A DNA stretch of 64,000 nucleotides from Gimesia sp. (GCA_002706765.1 PAJV01000005.1:6462-70461), one strand, 5' to 3'; positions 45,430 to 55,720 are shown, counted from the first letter of the stretch. Notes: a model not told the origin generated them from the sequence alone. Numbers and translations are program-made.

Positions 45430-47976
45430 TTACGTCCGATTTGAATTTGACTGGTTTTTACCAATGATCGCGACCACATCAGATAAAATCTGAGGCAATG
45501 CCATTCCGCCGGGAGACGCCAGGTATTTGGGAGTCCACACAGGATCAAACTTCTCTTTATAACTTCTCAATCCCTCAAAGCCATAAAAATGATCGCCATA
45601 CCGAAAAATAAGATTTGCCGTCCGGTTCCAGATCGGGGACAGGTGACGGTTGTCAATACCGGACAGGGGAGCCATACCGAAGTTGAACCACTGATAACCC
45701 TCCTGCCTGCCCCAGAGAAGTAATTCTGCAAACAGGTATTCCATGACTCCCGGCGGCGCTTCGGGGAGATGTCGCATCAGGTCGGCTGAGAGTTCCTCTT
45801 TACCTGCTCCTTCCAGCACATTGGCAAACGCGATGAGGCGTCCCTGCTGTCTGACGACGGCGATGGGAAACTGCTTGAGATAAGCTTCATCAAAATAACC
45901 AAGCGAAAAGCCTTTTTCATTTACCCCTTTGGCATGGAGCCAGGCATCGGAAATCAGCCTGAGTTCATCGAGTATTTCAGGGACACCGTCCCGGGGAACC
46001 AGCCCAAACTCACACAGGTCTTTTTCACAATGGTTGATGGCCTGCCTGAGCTTCCGTCGCTTGCCCCCCTGCAGATCAAACGAATCGAGGGGGACGCGTG
46101 CTTCTTCTCCCAGTTTGAGGATCGTCAGTCCCTGGTCGAGATACAGCGGTAGATTTTCAGGCTTAACCTGATAAAAGACGGGCCAGCCGTCATAACAGTC
46201 GACCAGCTCCCGGAACTGCCAGATCAGCTCTCCCCTTTCTGTCTCTGCCCCGATGGGATCGCCGAGTGAGATCCAGGAACGATTTTGCACGCCATACATA
46301 ATGCAGGCTGTCTGCTGAGCATTAAACAGCAGGGATTTGTCACCCAGCAATGCGAGTTGCGTTGAAGTCTGAGGTGATGACCGAACCAGCTGTTTCACAA
46401 CTTCCAGTTCAGAGGGAGTGGGCGGCAGCGCACGAGGTTTGTGGGCTGCGACCAGTCGGGAAAATGCAAACAGGAGAATGACGGCAATGGCGCCGACGCT
46501 GCCTCGCAGAAAACGGGAGGCATTCCCTTTGACCGTAAAAGCCCACCAGAGTTCGTCGGAGTATTCGACATGGCGATAGGCAAACATGCCCAGCCAGATT
46601 GAACAGACCACGATTGTCAGAATCGTCCCTGCCCAGCCCGGGCTGAAGCGGGCATGGATCAAAGCGCCTTTTCGATAATACTGTTTGCGACTGATCAGTA
46701 AGGCAAACAGCAGTATGCCCAGCAGGATTGCTTCCTCAAAATCAAAGCCTTTCATCAGGGAGACCACAATTCCTACACTTAACAGTGAAGTAATCAGCCA
46801 CCAGGCTGAGTCCAGGCGGCGTTGCAGGCCCCGGGCCAGGACCAGCAGGGCAGCTCCGGTCAGGCTTCCCACGAAATGCGAAACTTCAATGAGAGGCAAT
46901 GGGAGCGTCTGTTGCAGGGATCCGATGCGGGCGGTGACGATCGGAGTGGCTCCGGAAATCAGCAGAGCGGCACCAGCCAGCAGGGTACACCAGGAGAGGA
47001 TCAATGGGGCAATCGCATTCGACCAGCGGCTCGTTTCCTGTATGACCCGTGAAGCCAGCCCTCGATTGAGTGACAGTTCATGTAATCCCAGCAGAATGAC
47101 AGCGGCAAACAGAGGGATCAGGTAATAAATCACTCGAAATACCAAAAGACAGGCGAGGATTTGTCCTGAATCGGGAGACGCGAGTAAAGACAGCATGACC
47201 AGTTCAAACACACCCACTCCGCCGGGGACATGTGAGAGGACAACCGTGACTGTCGCCATCAGGAAGATTCCCAGAAATTCACCGTATCCAATGGAAATGT
47301 CACCTGCGAGCAACGTATATACAATGAATGCGACCAGAATCAGATCAATGGCGGAGACTGCCAGCTGCAGTAACGTCATCCCGGTGCCGGGGAGTTTGAG
47401 TTGAATTCCTTTGATGCTGACTGGTTTCGTGCGAATTAAAGTCAGCGAAGTATAACAGGCGGCGACCGCCAGCAGGATATATCCCACCGGTTGCACATTT
47501 TCAAAAGGCAGATGTAACGAGGCAGGGATCGGGAAGGGGTGGGAGACGAAGACGATTCCGGCTAAAGCAAACACGCCAATCCAGTAAGTGGTTCCCAGCA
47601 TGATCACCAGTTGCAGTATTTCCACTGCTGAGAGTCCCCAGGTGGAATACAGGCGATAGCGGACAGAAGTCCCTCCCAGCACTGCGCCGAAATTGTAACT
47701 GGTTACGAAACCGGTAAAAGAAGCCAGGGAGATTTTTCCTAGAGAGAGCGGATGCTGTATGGCGCGGACCGCCAGATAGTCATAACCGATCAGGACCAGG
47801 TAATTAATGACCGTCAGTCCGCCCGCTGCCCAGAGTCTCCAGGCGGGAATGTGGGTAATGGCCTTGCGGATATCGTGTATATTGTAATGTTTCAATTCCC
47901 GGGACAGCAGCCAGATTGCCCCCATGAAAATGGCAATCACCGCCAGGGGAGCAAGTTGTTTAAGACGATGAAGCAT
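45430..47976 (-). CDS. mprF: MprF-like lysylphosphatidylglycerol synthase/flippase
   Basis: 848 residues. The N-terminal about 500 residues hold a dozen or more hydrophobic helices, with NYLVLIGYDYLAVRAIQHPL and SFTGFVTSYNFGAVLGGTSV as in the LPG-synthase/UPF0104 membrane domain. The C-terminal about 340 residues are a DUF2156 (GNAT-like) domain with WISLGDPIGAE, GGKRRKLRQAINHCEK and FNFGMAPLSG. MprF moves an aminoacyl group from tRNA to phosphatidylglycerol and flips the product to the outer leaflet, lowering membrane negative charge. Lysine specificity is assumed from the family. ATG 47976 is preferred over TTG 47979. glgX follows 4 bp downstream. A SnoaL-like gene diverges upstream. Confidence 0.93.
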   Translation of the reverse strand: MLHRLKQLAPLAVIAIFMGAIWLLSRELKHYNIHDIRKAITHIPAWRLWAAGGLTVINYLVLIGYDYLAVRAIQHPLSLGKISLASFTGFVTSYNFGAVLGGTSVRYRLYSTWGLSAVEILQLVIMLGTTYWIGVFALAGIVFVSHPFPIPASLHLPFENVQPVGYILLAVAACYTSLTLIRTKPVSIKGIQLKLPGTGMTLLQLAVSAIDLILVAFIVYTLLAGDISIGYGEFLGIFLMATVTVVLSHVPGGVGVFELVMLSLLASPDSGQILACLLVFRVIYYLIPLFAAVILLGLHELSLNRGLASRVIQETSRWSNAIAPLILSWCTLLAGAALLISGATPIVTARIGSLQQTLPLPLIEVSHFVGSLTGAALLVLARGLQRRLDSAWWLITSLLSVGIVVSLMKGFDFEEAILLGILLFALLISRKQYYRKGALIHARFSPGWAGTILTIVVCSIWLGMFAYRHVEYSDELWWAFTVKGNASRFLRGSVGAIAVILLFAFSRLVAAHKPRALPPTPSELEVVKQLVRSSPQTSTQLALLGDKSLLFNAQQTACIMYGVQNRSWISLGDPIGAETERGELIWQFRELVDCYDGWPVFYQVKPENLPLYLDQGLTILKLGEEARVPLDSFDLQGGKRRKLRQAINHCEKDLCEFGLVPRDGVPEILDELRLISDAWLHAKGVNEKGFSLGYFDEAYLKQFPIAVVRQQGRLIAFANVLEGAGKEELSADLMRHLPEAPPGVMEYLFAELLLWGRQEGYQWFNFGMAPLSGIDNRHLSPIWNRTANLIFRYGDHFYGFEGLRSYKEKFDPVWTPKYLASPGGMALPQILSDVVAIIGKNQSNSNRT

Positions 47977-48337
47977 CAATGATTCTTACTGACAGAGGTG
48001 CTGGTGGCTCAAAAGAAACTGATTCGGGTTCACTGATCTGTCCTGCTGAATCAAAGTCATTTCCGTGATCAGCAGGGAAGAACTCTGGTATTTAGATGAA
48101 TTATTTAATCATGTTACGCATTGGTGATGCAGGAATCCGGGAATGTTGCCGTCAGTGTTAAACTGGTCTCGTTACATGAAACGGCTCGTGAATTTTCTGA
48201 AAGAGATCATAAATTATGCGTGCAATATTGAACAGACAGGAATAGAATAAAACCACGGACTGTGGCTTTTGGAGCAGTCTGTCGACTCTCTCACACAACG
48301 CATGCGAATTTCAAAACCATATCTGAAAGATGTCAGA
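47977..48337. other. Divergent intergenic region, mprF to SnoaL-like gene
   Basis: 361 bp that should carry both promoters. A small hairpin CCAC-GGACT-GTGG flanked by A and T runs (48249-48270) lies in the leader of the SnoaL-like gene and could attenuate it; otherwise I see nothing I can support. Confidence 0.35.
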
Positions 48338-49306
48338 ATGAATCTTCTACCGCGATTGACCCGCTCTGGTCTTACCGTATCTGCTTTCTCGTTATTTTTC
48401 TTGTGGGACAGTGCTGCACTGCAGGCACAGTTTCAGAGGACGCCACTCGCTTCAGGCGGGGAGCCGGAGGTTGTAGAAGTTCAGGAAAAACAATCTCCCT
48501 CCGGCGCACAGGCAGCAGTTAAAAAAGTGGCAGAGAAGTTTAAACAGGCTTTTGATGCCGGGGATGCAGAACAGGTTGCTGGATTCTGGGCTCCCGAGGG
48601 GGAATATGTCGATGGCAGTGGGAAACGTCTGGCGGGTCGCTCTGAAATTCAGAAAATGTATACGGAATACTTCAAAAACAACAAAGGCGCAAAAATTCAG
48701 ATCTCCGTCGATGCGGTCCGTGAAATCGGTGATCGCCTGGCGATAGAAGAGGGGCGGACCGTTGTGACCGTCCCTGAGACTCCTCCCGCTTTCAGCCGCT
48801 ATACCGCGACCCATTTGAAACAGGATGGACAGTGGAAGATGGTCAGCGTGAATGAATCGGTGGCTACCCCTTCCGCGGCACAAATTAACCTGAAGGATCT
48901 GGAATGGTTGATTGGAACCTGGACGACAGAGGACGAAGGGGTCACATTGAAGACCATTTATCGCTGGTTGCCAGGCAAGAAATTCATCGAACGAACTTTT
49001 GTTACCAATTCCGGAAAAAAATCACAGCAGAGGGGTGTGCAGATCATCGGAATTGATCCCTTGACTGGTGACATCATGTCCTGGACCTTCAATGCAGATG
49101 GCAGTCATGCCATCGGAATCTGGATGCCGGTGGAAAATGGCTGGGCGATTGAATCTCGCGGCGTGATGGCGAATGGTATGCTCACCAGCGCGAATAATAT
49201 CGTTACAAAAATCGATCATAACGGCTGTCGCTGGCAGTCGGTCAATCGGTTCGTCAATGGCACTGAATTACCAGATGCACTTGAAGTGGTCTCGAAGCGA
49301 GATTGA
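48338..49306 (+). CDS. Exported SnoaL/DUF4440-like protein
   Basis: About 322 residues. Signal peptide at about 9-32 (SGLTVSAFSLFFLWDSAALQAQ). Residues about 55-180 have KKVAEKFKQAFDAGDAEQVA, FWAPEGEYVDGSGKRLAGRS and KMVSVNES, the cone-shaped NTF2-like fold of SnoaL/DUF4440/SgcJ-type domains. The second half (about 190-320) is a beta-rich region with LKDLEWLIGTWTTEDEG and GVMANGMLTSANNI, which also recalls lipocalin-like DUF1579-type domains. Function unknown; binding of a small ligand is plausible. The start at 48338 was chosen because the signal peptide follows directly; an ATG at 48302 is possible. Confidence 0.75.
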   Translation: MNLLPRLTRSGLTVSAFSLFFLWDSAALQAQFQRTPLASGGEPEVVEVQEKQSPSGAQAAVKKVAEKFKQAFDAGDAEQVAGFWAPEGEYVDGSGKRLAGRSEIQKMYTEYFKNNKGAKIQISVDAVREIGDRLAIEEGRTVVTVPETPPAFSRYTATHLKQDGQWKMVSVNESVATPSAAQINLKDLEWLIGTWTTEDEGVTLKTIYRWLPGKKFIERTFVTNSGKKSQQRGVQIIGIDPLTGDIMSWTFNADGSHAIGIWMPVENGWAIESRGVMANGMLTSANNIVTKIDHNGCRWQSVNRFVNGTELPDALEVVSKRD

Positions 49307-49377
49307 TTTGCAATCTGACTCGCTCTTCCCGGTATAAAATATAAACTGACAAAATTTGAAATTTGGGGATATCAGAC

Positions 49378-51252
49378 ATGAAACTATTCATCACACTGAT
49401 CGCTGTTACAGCAGTCGGCTTATTCAATCCCGAACTGTCTCAAACCTGGGCGCGTGGCGGGTTTGGAGGCGGGGGCGGTGGTTTCCGCGGCGGCGGAGGG
49501 GGCGGCTTCGGAGGTGGCGGCGGCGGCTTTGGAGGCGGTGGAGGTGGTGGCAGTTTCCGCGGTGGCGGAGGAGGCTTCGGCGGTGCTGGCGGCGGTGCTG
49601 GCGGCGGTGGTTTTAGTGGTGGTGGAGGCTTTAACGGCGGAGGTTCCCGTGGTTCCGGTGGCCTTGGTGGATTCGGCGGCGGTGGCGATGCCGGTGGTCG
49701 TAACTTTGGCGGCGGTGATACAGGCGGACGTAGCTTTGGTGGAGATGGCCTCAACGGTGGTGCTGGAAATCTGGGTGGGGGAGGTTTTGATGGCAGCCGG
49801 TTTTCCAACTATGGCAGCCGCTTCGATACCACCAGTCGCTTTAACGATAAGAGCGGATTTGATTCTAATTTTACGAATCAGGCACGATCCTTTGATCAAT
49901 CTCGAGGAAACAACTTTGATCGCGGAAATCTGAACCAGGGCGGCGGTAATGGAGACCGTGGTTTTCGGAATTCGGGTTCACTTGATGTCGGCGATATGAA
50001 TTTCAACAAGCGGCCCACTCAGCAGGGTTTGAATAATTTCCTGGGGCTGCCCTCCGATGCCGGACACAATGCGGTGACCAATTCTCATCCTCAGGTGCAG
50101 GATTTTACAGGACGAGATACGATCAATCGCTCCAGCGGCTCTGGTTCCGGTAATATCTATCATGGTCCAGACGGTGGCGTCGCAGGTGGTGGCACATATA
50201 CAGGGCCGAGAGGAAATACAGTAACCGGTGGTGGGGCCATTGGCCCCGATGGTGGACACGCTGCCGGAGGAACGGTTGACGGGAAGAACGGCGGTACGGC
50301 AACCGGGGGACGCGTGGTCGGTCCCGATGGCGGATCTGCTGCTGGTGGCCGAGTTGTCGGTCCCGATGGTGGAACAGCTGCCGGGGGACGTGTCGTCGGA
50401 CGGGATGGAGGCAGCGCTGCCGGAGGTCGTGTTGTCGGCCCCGATGGCGGGAAAGCTGCTGGTGGCATTGTCCGCGGACCCAATGGCGGAGGTACGGCAG
50501 GGGGTGTCGTGCGGGGACCGGATGGAGGTTATGCTGCCGGATTTGTGCATGTTCCCCCTTCCACACGGTATTATCATGGCGCTGTGATTCGCGGTGGCTT
50601 TGCAGGCTACGGGATGTATTATCCCGGCTGGTATGCCGCCCATCCGGGAGTCTGGTACGCGCCGGGCTGGCCAGCAGGGTATGCCTGGAGTGTCTGTACG
50701 TGGGATTCGATGATGGCCTGGTTGACTTTGGCCAATTCGCAGCCGCTGTATTATGACTATGGGAATAACGTGGTCTATCAGGACAACAGTGTTTACGTGA
50801 ATAATCAGGATGTCGGTACTGCAGCAGAATACACCCAGCAGGCCAGCCAGCTGGCTTCTCAAGGTGCTTCTGCCGATGTCAGCGATCAGAAAAACTGGAT
50901 GCCGCTGGGCGTATTCGCCCTCTCACCGAGCGGACAAACGAAATCCGATTCCGTTGTGGAACTGGCCGTTGATGCGAATGGTATCATCCGGGGTAATTAC
51001 ACTGATACGAAAACCAATAAAACTCAACAGGTGCAGGGCTCCGTGGATAAGAAAACACAACGGGCCGCCTGGACCGTCGGCGATGACAAAAATACCGTTT
51101 ATGATACAGGCATCTATAACCTGACCAAAGACGAAGCGCCCCTGCTGGTGCATACCGGTAAAGATGAGACGCAGCAATGGCTCATGGTTCGCATCACTCA
51201 GAAGGACAAGGACAAAGATAAGACTTCCAGTCCACCTCCTCCCAGCGAGTAG
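49378..51252 (+). CDS. Glycine-rich exported surface protein with 13-residue repeats
   Basis: About 624 residues. Signal peptide at 1-24 (LFITLIAVTAVGLFNPE). Residues about 25-150 are almost pure Gly with Phe, Arg and Ser, a flexible low-complexity stretch. A middle region is rich in Asn, Phe, Arg and Asp. Eight 13-residue repeats follow, at about 284-387 with consensus GGRVVGPDGGxAA. A Tyr/Trp-rich segment (YGMYYPGWYAAHPGVWYAPG) and a beta-rich C-terminal domain (about 490-615) end it. Proteins of this build are annotated in planctomycetes as putative cell-surface proteins (mu-protocadherin-like). The Gly-rich and repeated parts suggest a matrix or wall role; no enzyme domain is visible. GGGGA lies 9 bp before the ATG. 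A strong terminator follows. Confidence 0.8.
   Translation: MKLFITLIAVTAVGLFNPELSQTWARGGFGGGGGGFRGGGGGGFGGGGGGFGGGGGGGSFRGGGGGFGGAGGGAGGGGFSGGGGFNGGGSRGSGGLGGFGGGGDAGGRNFGGGDTGGRSFGGDGLNGGAGNLGGGGFDGSRFSNYGSRFDTTSRFNDKSGFDSNFTNQARSFDQSRGNNFDRGNLNQGGGNGDRGFRNSGSLDVGDMNFNKRPTQQGLNNFLGLPSDAGHNAVTNSHPQVQDFTGRDTINRSSGSGSGNIYHGPDGGVAGGGTYTGPRGNTVTGGGAIGPDGGHAAGGTVDGKNGGTATGGRVVGPDGGSAAGGRVVGPDGGTAAGGRVVGRDGGSAAGGRVVGPDGGKAAGGIVRGPNGGGTAGGVVRGPDGGYAAGFVHVPPSTRYYHGAVIRGGFAGYGMYYPGWYAAHPGVWYAPGWPAGYAWSVCTWDSMMAWLTLANSQPLYYDYGNNVVYQDNSVYVNNQDVGTAAEYTQQASQLASQGASADVSDQKNWMPLGVFALSPSGQTKSDSVVELAVDANGIIRGNYTDTKTNKTQQVQGSVDKKTQRAAWTVGDDKNTVYDTGIYNLTKDEAPLLVHTGKDETQQWLMVRITQKDKDKDKTSSPPPPSE
50227..50538 (+). 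repeat. Eight tandem 39-bp coding repeats
   Basis: The repeats are in frame within the glycine-rich protein and encode GGxxxGPDGGxAA-type units. Units 3-6 (GGRVVG[PR]DGG[STK]AA) are nearly identical; the outer units have diverged. The pattern favours growth or loss of units by slippage. Confidence 0.85.
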
Positions 51253-51264
51253 TCACTGCCTGGC

Positions 51265-51280
51265 TTTTCAAATTTGAAAA
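51265..51280. promoter_or_regulatory. 16-bp perfect palindrome after the glycine-rich gene
   Basis: TTTTCAAATTTGAAAA is a perfect AT-rich palindrome 13 bp beyond the stop codon. It precedes the terminator, so it may stabilise the mRNA end or bind a protein. Confidence 0.35.
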
Positions 51281-51290
51281 ACTTATGCGA

Positions 51291-51323
51291 ACAGAGCTGG
51301 TTGTATTCAATCAGCTCTGTTTT
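51291..51323 (+). terminator. Intrinsic terminator of the glycine-rich gene
   Basis: ACAGAGCTGGTTG pairs with CAATCAGCTCTGT around a TATT loop: 13 bp including one G-U pair, followed by TTT. The stem is among the strongest in the window, although the U tract is short. The rest of 51253-51701 holds no gene. Confidence 0.75.
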
Positions 51324-51701
51324 GCGTTCCGGGCAACTCTATTTCGTTAATGGTGCCAGGTAATCAATGCGTTTTCTGTCGGAAAGGGCAGTGCAAGATC
51401 TGCTATCTGGATTTCAGTTTCTCATGCGGTGGCTTGAACCCTCAGCTTACAGGTTCTGGGACTCTGGTTCCAGAAAGCGTTTTCAATTTCTACTCAGCCT
51501 GAACTGGTGAAAATAGGGGAGTCTGAGGATGTTGCGAATAATCATCAGAATTCGATTTCCGTATTTGACAAGGTATATGCGTAAGCTAGGATAGGGTAAA
51601 TGCGTTGAGTGCGTCAATTGTTGAATTGTCGTGGAAAGAGAAGCTCCGCAGCCAGAAATATCATGTATCATGTACATATTTTGAGATAAAGGGTTACTAA
51701 G

Positions 51702-52442
51702 ATGAAATTGCAGAAGTCTATAACGAGCAAGGGCTTGCTTTGTCTTCTCACACTCTTTTTGGTCGTGAATTATGAATCACAGGCTCAAGAAGCTCCTGCC
51801 GCTAAACAAGATGGTTCGACCGCGCGTCAGAAGTACGCGGCTCTGATGAGTGACGCTCACAAGGCCCGGCTGAATCAACATTATTCAAAATATTATAAAG
51901 CTACCCTGGGCGTGGTTTGTACGGATGCTTCTGGCCCCCTGGCAGCGCATCTGACAAATGGTGCGCCAGACTGGTGGACCGGAGTAGGCACCAATCTGGA
52001 TGGAAATCCCGGTTATGGTGTGGTCATTATGCATGTTGCTCCCGGATCTCCTGCTGAGAAGGCCGGTTTGATGAAGTACGATATCATTCTGTCTTTCGGC
52101 AGTCATCGCCTGGCTTCTGTTCGTCAGTTAAATTCTTTACTGGCTAAAGCGCAACCGGGTCAGGACGTCAAGCTTTCTGTCATCCAGGTGGGAGAACAGG
52201 GCGCTGTCAGCACCGTTGATGTCACTTTGGGCTGGTCAGAGCGAATTAACGCTCCTGCTGGGGGGAATCCCTCGCGGACGTTTGCACCACAGTATCCGTC
52301 TGCCTCTAATTTCGGTAACGATGATGAATACCTCATCAATCCCAAAGCACCTTTGAAATATCAGTATGCGGCACCTTACGAATATGCTCCCAAACTGGAT
52401 CCGTCAGTTCCCATGGACTTCGGTACGAGCCCGATGAACTAA
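51702..52442 (+). CDS. Exported PDZ-domain protein
   Basis: 246 residues. Signal peptide at about 8-28 (SKGLLCLLTLFLVVNYESQAQ). A single PDZ domain occupies about 100-180: GNPGYGVVIMHVAPGSPAEK, AGLMKYDIILSFGSHRLASV and LNSLLAKAQPGQDVKLSVIQ. There is no trypsin-like protease domain, so this is not a DegP/HtrA enzyme; it may be a peptide-binding adaptor. The C-terminal tail is rich in Pro, Tyr and Asn. It is transcribed alone: a terminator lies on each side. The ATG is at 51702, with a modest AAGGG upstream. Confidence 0.85.
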   Translation: MKLQKSITSKGLLCLLTLFLVVNYESQAQEAPAAKQDGSTARQKYAALMSDAHKARLNQHYSKYYKATLGVVCTDASGPLAAHLTNGAPDWWTGVGTNLDGNPGYGVVIMHVAPGSPAEKAGLMKYDIILSFGSHRLASVRQLNSLLAKAQPGQDVKLSVIQVGEQGAVSTVDVTLGWSERINAPAGGNPSRTFAPQYPSASNFGNDDEYLINPKAPLKYQYAAPYEYAPKLDPSVPMDFGTSPMN

Positions 52443-52470
52443 TCAAGGAAGCAATTTACTAATAAGATTG

Positions 52471-52507
52471 ACAGGCGATGCCACATACCGGTATCGCCTG
52501 TTTTTTT
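52471..52507 (+). terminator. Rho-independent terminator of the PDZ gene
   Basis: ACAGGCGAT at 52471-52479 pairs perfectly with ATCGCCTGT at 52493-52501, followed by seven T residues. It is the clearest intrinsic terminator in the window. Confidence 0.88.
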
Positions 52508-52705
52508 ATGCGCTGTGGGTTCGTGTTGATCTGACTGTTCAGGCAGCCTGGTTAGCAGTTAGTGAACTGGATGCCATGAGCCGGGGGAGCCGTAATCAGT
52601 CAGAGAATCAGTGAAAACAGGTTACTGTACTGGTATCAGAGGCTAATTTGATGTAAACTCAGGTTCTCTAACTTGAAAGAGAGCAAAGGAGGCCATGCAG
52701 CAAAC

Positions 52706-53197
52706 GTGACGAGAACACTGCAGAATGAAAAAAGACGGAAAACTGGTCTGCCTGTCATTGGCTGGCGAGAATGGATCAGCCTGCCGGACCTGGGAATTGA
52801 GAGCATTAAAGCAAAAGTAGACACCGGCGCCCGGTCGTCGTCTCTGCATGCTTATGATTTGCATCAGTTTGAGCGCGACAATGAAAAATGGATTCGATTT
52901 AAGGTCCATCCCGTGCAACGGAAAACGCGCGAGGTCGTTGTTGCAGAAGCCCGGATCTTTGAATTTCGATCTGTACGCAGTTCCAGTGGCAAGGCGAGTT
53001 TGCGGCCTGTCATCGTGACGAATATTAAGCTGCTGGGGGTCAGCTGGCCCGTTGAATTAACGCTCGCCAATCGAGATGAAATGGGCTTCCGAATGCTGCT
53101 CGGTCGTGAAGCATTCCGACGACGTTTTTTAGTTGACGCCGGGAAGTCCTACTATGGTGGAACTCCACAACAACCAAAAAAGCCAAAACGCGTGTAG
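52706..53197 (+). CDS. rimB: Retropepsin-like aspartic protease (DUF785, RimB-type)
   Basis: About 163 residues. PVIGWREWISLPDLGIESI and KAKVDTGARSSSLHA form the family signature; DTGA is the aspartic active-site loop shared with retropepsins. The second half has VELTLANRDEMGFRMLLGRE. Databases often label this family ATP-dependent zinc protease, a name not supported by the motif. In Pseudomonas the equivalent RimB works with the RimK ligase. Here it lies 42 bp before the RimK-type gene. The start is unclear: AGGAGG at 52687-52692 lies 13 bp before GTG 52706 but also precedes a four-codon ATG frame whose stop overlaps that GTG; TTG 52673 is the alternative. Confidence 0.85.
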   Translation: MTRTLQNEKRRKTGLPVIGWREWISLPDLGIESIKAKVDTGARSSSLHAYDLHQFERDNEKWIRFKVHPVQRKTREVVVAEARIFEFRSVRSSSGKASLRPVIVTNIKLLGVSWPVELTLANRDEMGFRMLLGREAFRRRFLVDAGKSYYGGTPQQPKKPKRV

Positions 53198-53239
53198 CAG
53201 GATCTCACTGCAGCCGTTCAGGCGACAAAAGGATATTTC

Positions 53240-54490
<1,251 letters not shown>

Positions 54491-54498
54491 CGCCGCAC

Positions 54499-55659
54499 AT
54501 GACAAAACCGCGACAACGTAAGCCAATCGACCGATGGAACGGAGACTCTATTCCGGCTGGACAGTCGCGTGACGTCAAGCTGGCTGTCAGCGAAAGCTAC
54601 AGCAGTATGAATGTCAAAATTCCCATTCACATCCGCCGGGCACAGGAAGACGGACCGGTTGTCTTTGTGACTGCTGCCCTGCACGGCGATGAAATCAATG
54701 GCACCGGCGCGATTCGTGAACTGATTCAGGACGCGAATTTTCATCTGTTGAGAGGATCAGTCATCCTGGTGCCGGTCCTCAATATCCTGGCCTTTGATCG
54801 CCACTCCCGCTATCTGCCTGACCGGCGCGATTTGAACCGTTCCTTCCCGGGCTCATCAAATGGAAGTCTTGCCAGTCGCATGGCGAGAATCATTTTTGAC
54901 GAAATTGTATCCCGCTGTGATTACGGCATCGATCTGCATACCGCTTCGGTGCGTCGCACGAATTATCCGAATGTCCGCGGGGATCTGAGTAACCCTGAAG
55001 TAAGTCGTCTGGCGAAAGCTTTCGGCTCGGAAATCATCATGAATGGCAAGGGACCTGCGGGCGCGTTTCGGCGTGAAGCCTGCAACAGCGGTTGTCCCAC
55101 GATCATCATGGAAGGGGGCGAAGTCTGGAAAGTCGAACCGGGGATCGTTGAGTCTGCAGCCCGCGGGGTCAGGAATGTCCTGCGCGACCTGAAAATGCTG
55201 GACGGCGAACCCGAACATCCCGACTACCAGGTAATCGTTGATAAATCGACCTGGGTCCGAGCAGAGCGGGGGGGCTTTCTCAAGTTTCACGTCAAGCCGG
55301 GCGACATCATCGAAAAAGATCAGCCCCTGGCGACCAACACCACACTGCTCGGCAGAGAACGCAGCATGCTGTATGCACCTTATGACTCGGTTGTGATTGG
55401 GATGACCACTCTGCCCGCCATCAGTCCGGGGGAACCCATCTGTAACCTGGGCATGCTGCCGGAAGGGACCAAACCCTCACAAATCCGGCGGTATCGACGT
55501 GAAGAAGACGGACTGGAAGGCCAGGTCGTGGATGAGCTTTCGACGAATCTGGTCGTGGTCGAACCCTGCGACGAGGCGGCACAATTGAAGCTGAATCCGA
55601 ATCACCAGGGGGCATCGAATTCTGCTCCCGGCACCGGGGAACCAGCGGCCGCTGAATAA
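54499..55659 (+). CDS. Succinylglutamate desuccinylase/aspartoacylase-family (M14-like) hydrolase
   Basis: About 386 residues. Zinc ligands are visible in ALHGDEINGTG (His and Glu, about 67-70) and in DLHTAS (His about 155), with DLNRSFPGS between them. An EGGEVW segment follows. A C-terminal beta-barrel (about 265-330: FLKFHVKPGDIIEKDQPLAT) resembles a lipoyl-type domain. The family removes acyl or amino-acid groups from amide bonds. With the protease and RimK-type ligase it completes a three-gene unit that could add and remove glutamate-like tags. The ATG at 54499 is chosen; TTG 54487 overlaps the rimK stop and lies directly on the AGGAAGGGA ribosome site. Confidence 0.9.
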   Translation: MTKPRQRKPIDRWNGDSIPAGQSRDVKLAVSESYSSMNVKIPIHIRRAQEDGPVVFVTAALHGDEINGTGAIRELIQDANFHLLRGSVILVPVLNILAFDRHSRYLPDRRDLNRSFPGSSNGSLASRMARIIFDEIVSRCDYGIDLHTASVRRTNYPNVRGDLSNPEVSRLAKAFGSEIIMNGKGPAGAFRREACNSGCPTIIMEGGEVWKVEPGIVESAARGVRNVLRDLKMLDGEPEHPDYQVIVDKSTWVRAERGGFLKFHVKPGDIIEKDQPLATNTTLLGRERSMLYAPYDSVVIGMTTLPAISPGEPICNLGMLPEGTKPSQIRRYRREEDGLEGQVVDELSTNLVVVEPCDEAAQLKLNPNHQGASNSAPGTGEPAAAE

Positions 55660-55690
55660 AATCAGCTTCTGGAAGCACAGTCCTGTTTCA

Positions 55691-55720
55691 CCCGGAGGTT
55701 CTCTGCAGAGATCTCCCGGG
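55691..55720. terminator. Long imperfect stem-loop between convergent genes
   Basis: CCCGGAGGTTCTCTGC pairs with GCAGAGATCTCCCGGG with a bulge or two; its core is the palindrome TCTCTGCAGAGA. It lies between the hydrolase gene and the minus-strand lipoprotein gene. Lacks a T tract. Confidence 0.4.

Noticed and set aside
49420-49933. Open frames in all phases across the Gly-rich coding region
   Set aside because: GGC/GGT-rich DNA lacks stops in other frames; only the +1 frame with a signal peptide continues into a folded C-terminal domain.
50227-50538. CRISPR-like periodic repeats
   Set aside because: The 39-bp units are contiguous with no spacers and stay in frame inside a protein gene.
51483-51677. 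64-codon minus-strand frame between the Gly-rich and PDZ genes
   Set aside because: No ribosome site, no hydrophobic or domain pattern, and it lies in a gap bounded by a terminator.
51702-52442. PDZ protein as a DegP/HtrA protease
   Set aside because: No His-Asp-Ser protease domain is present; only the PDZ module and low-complexity tail.
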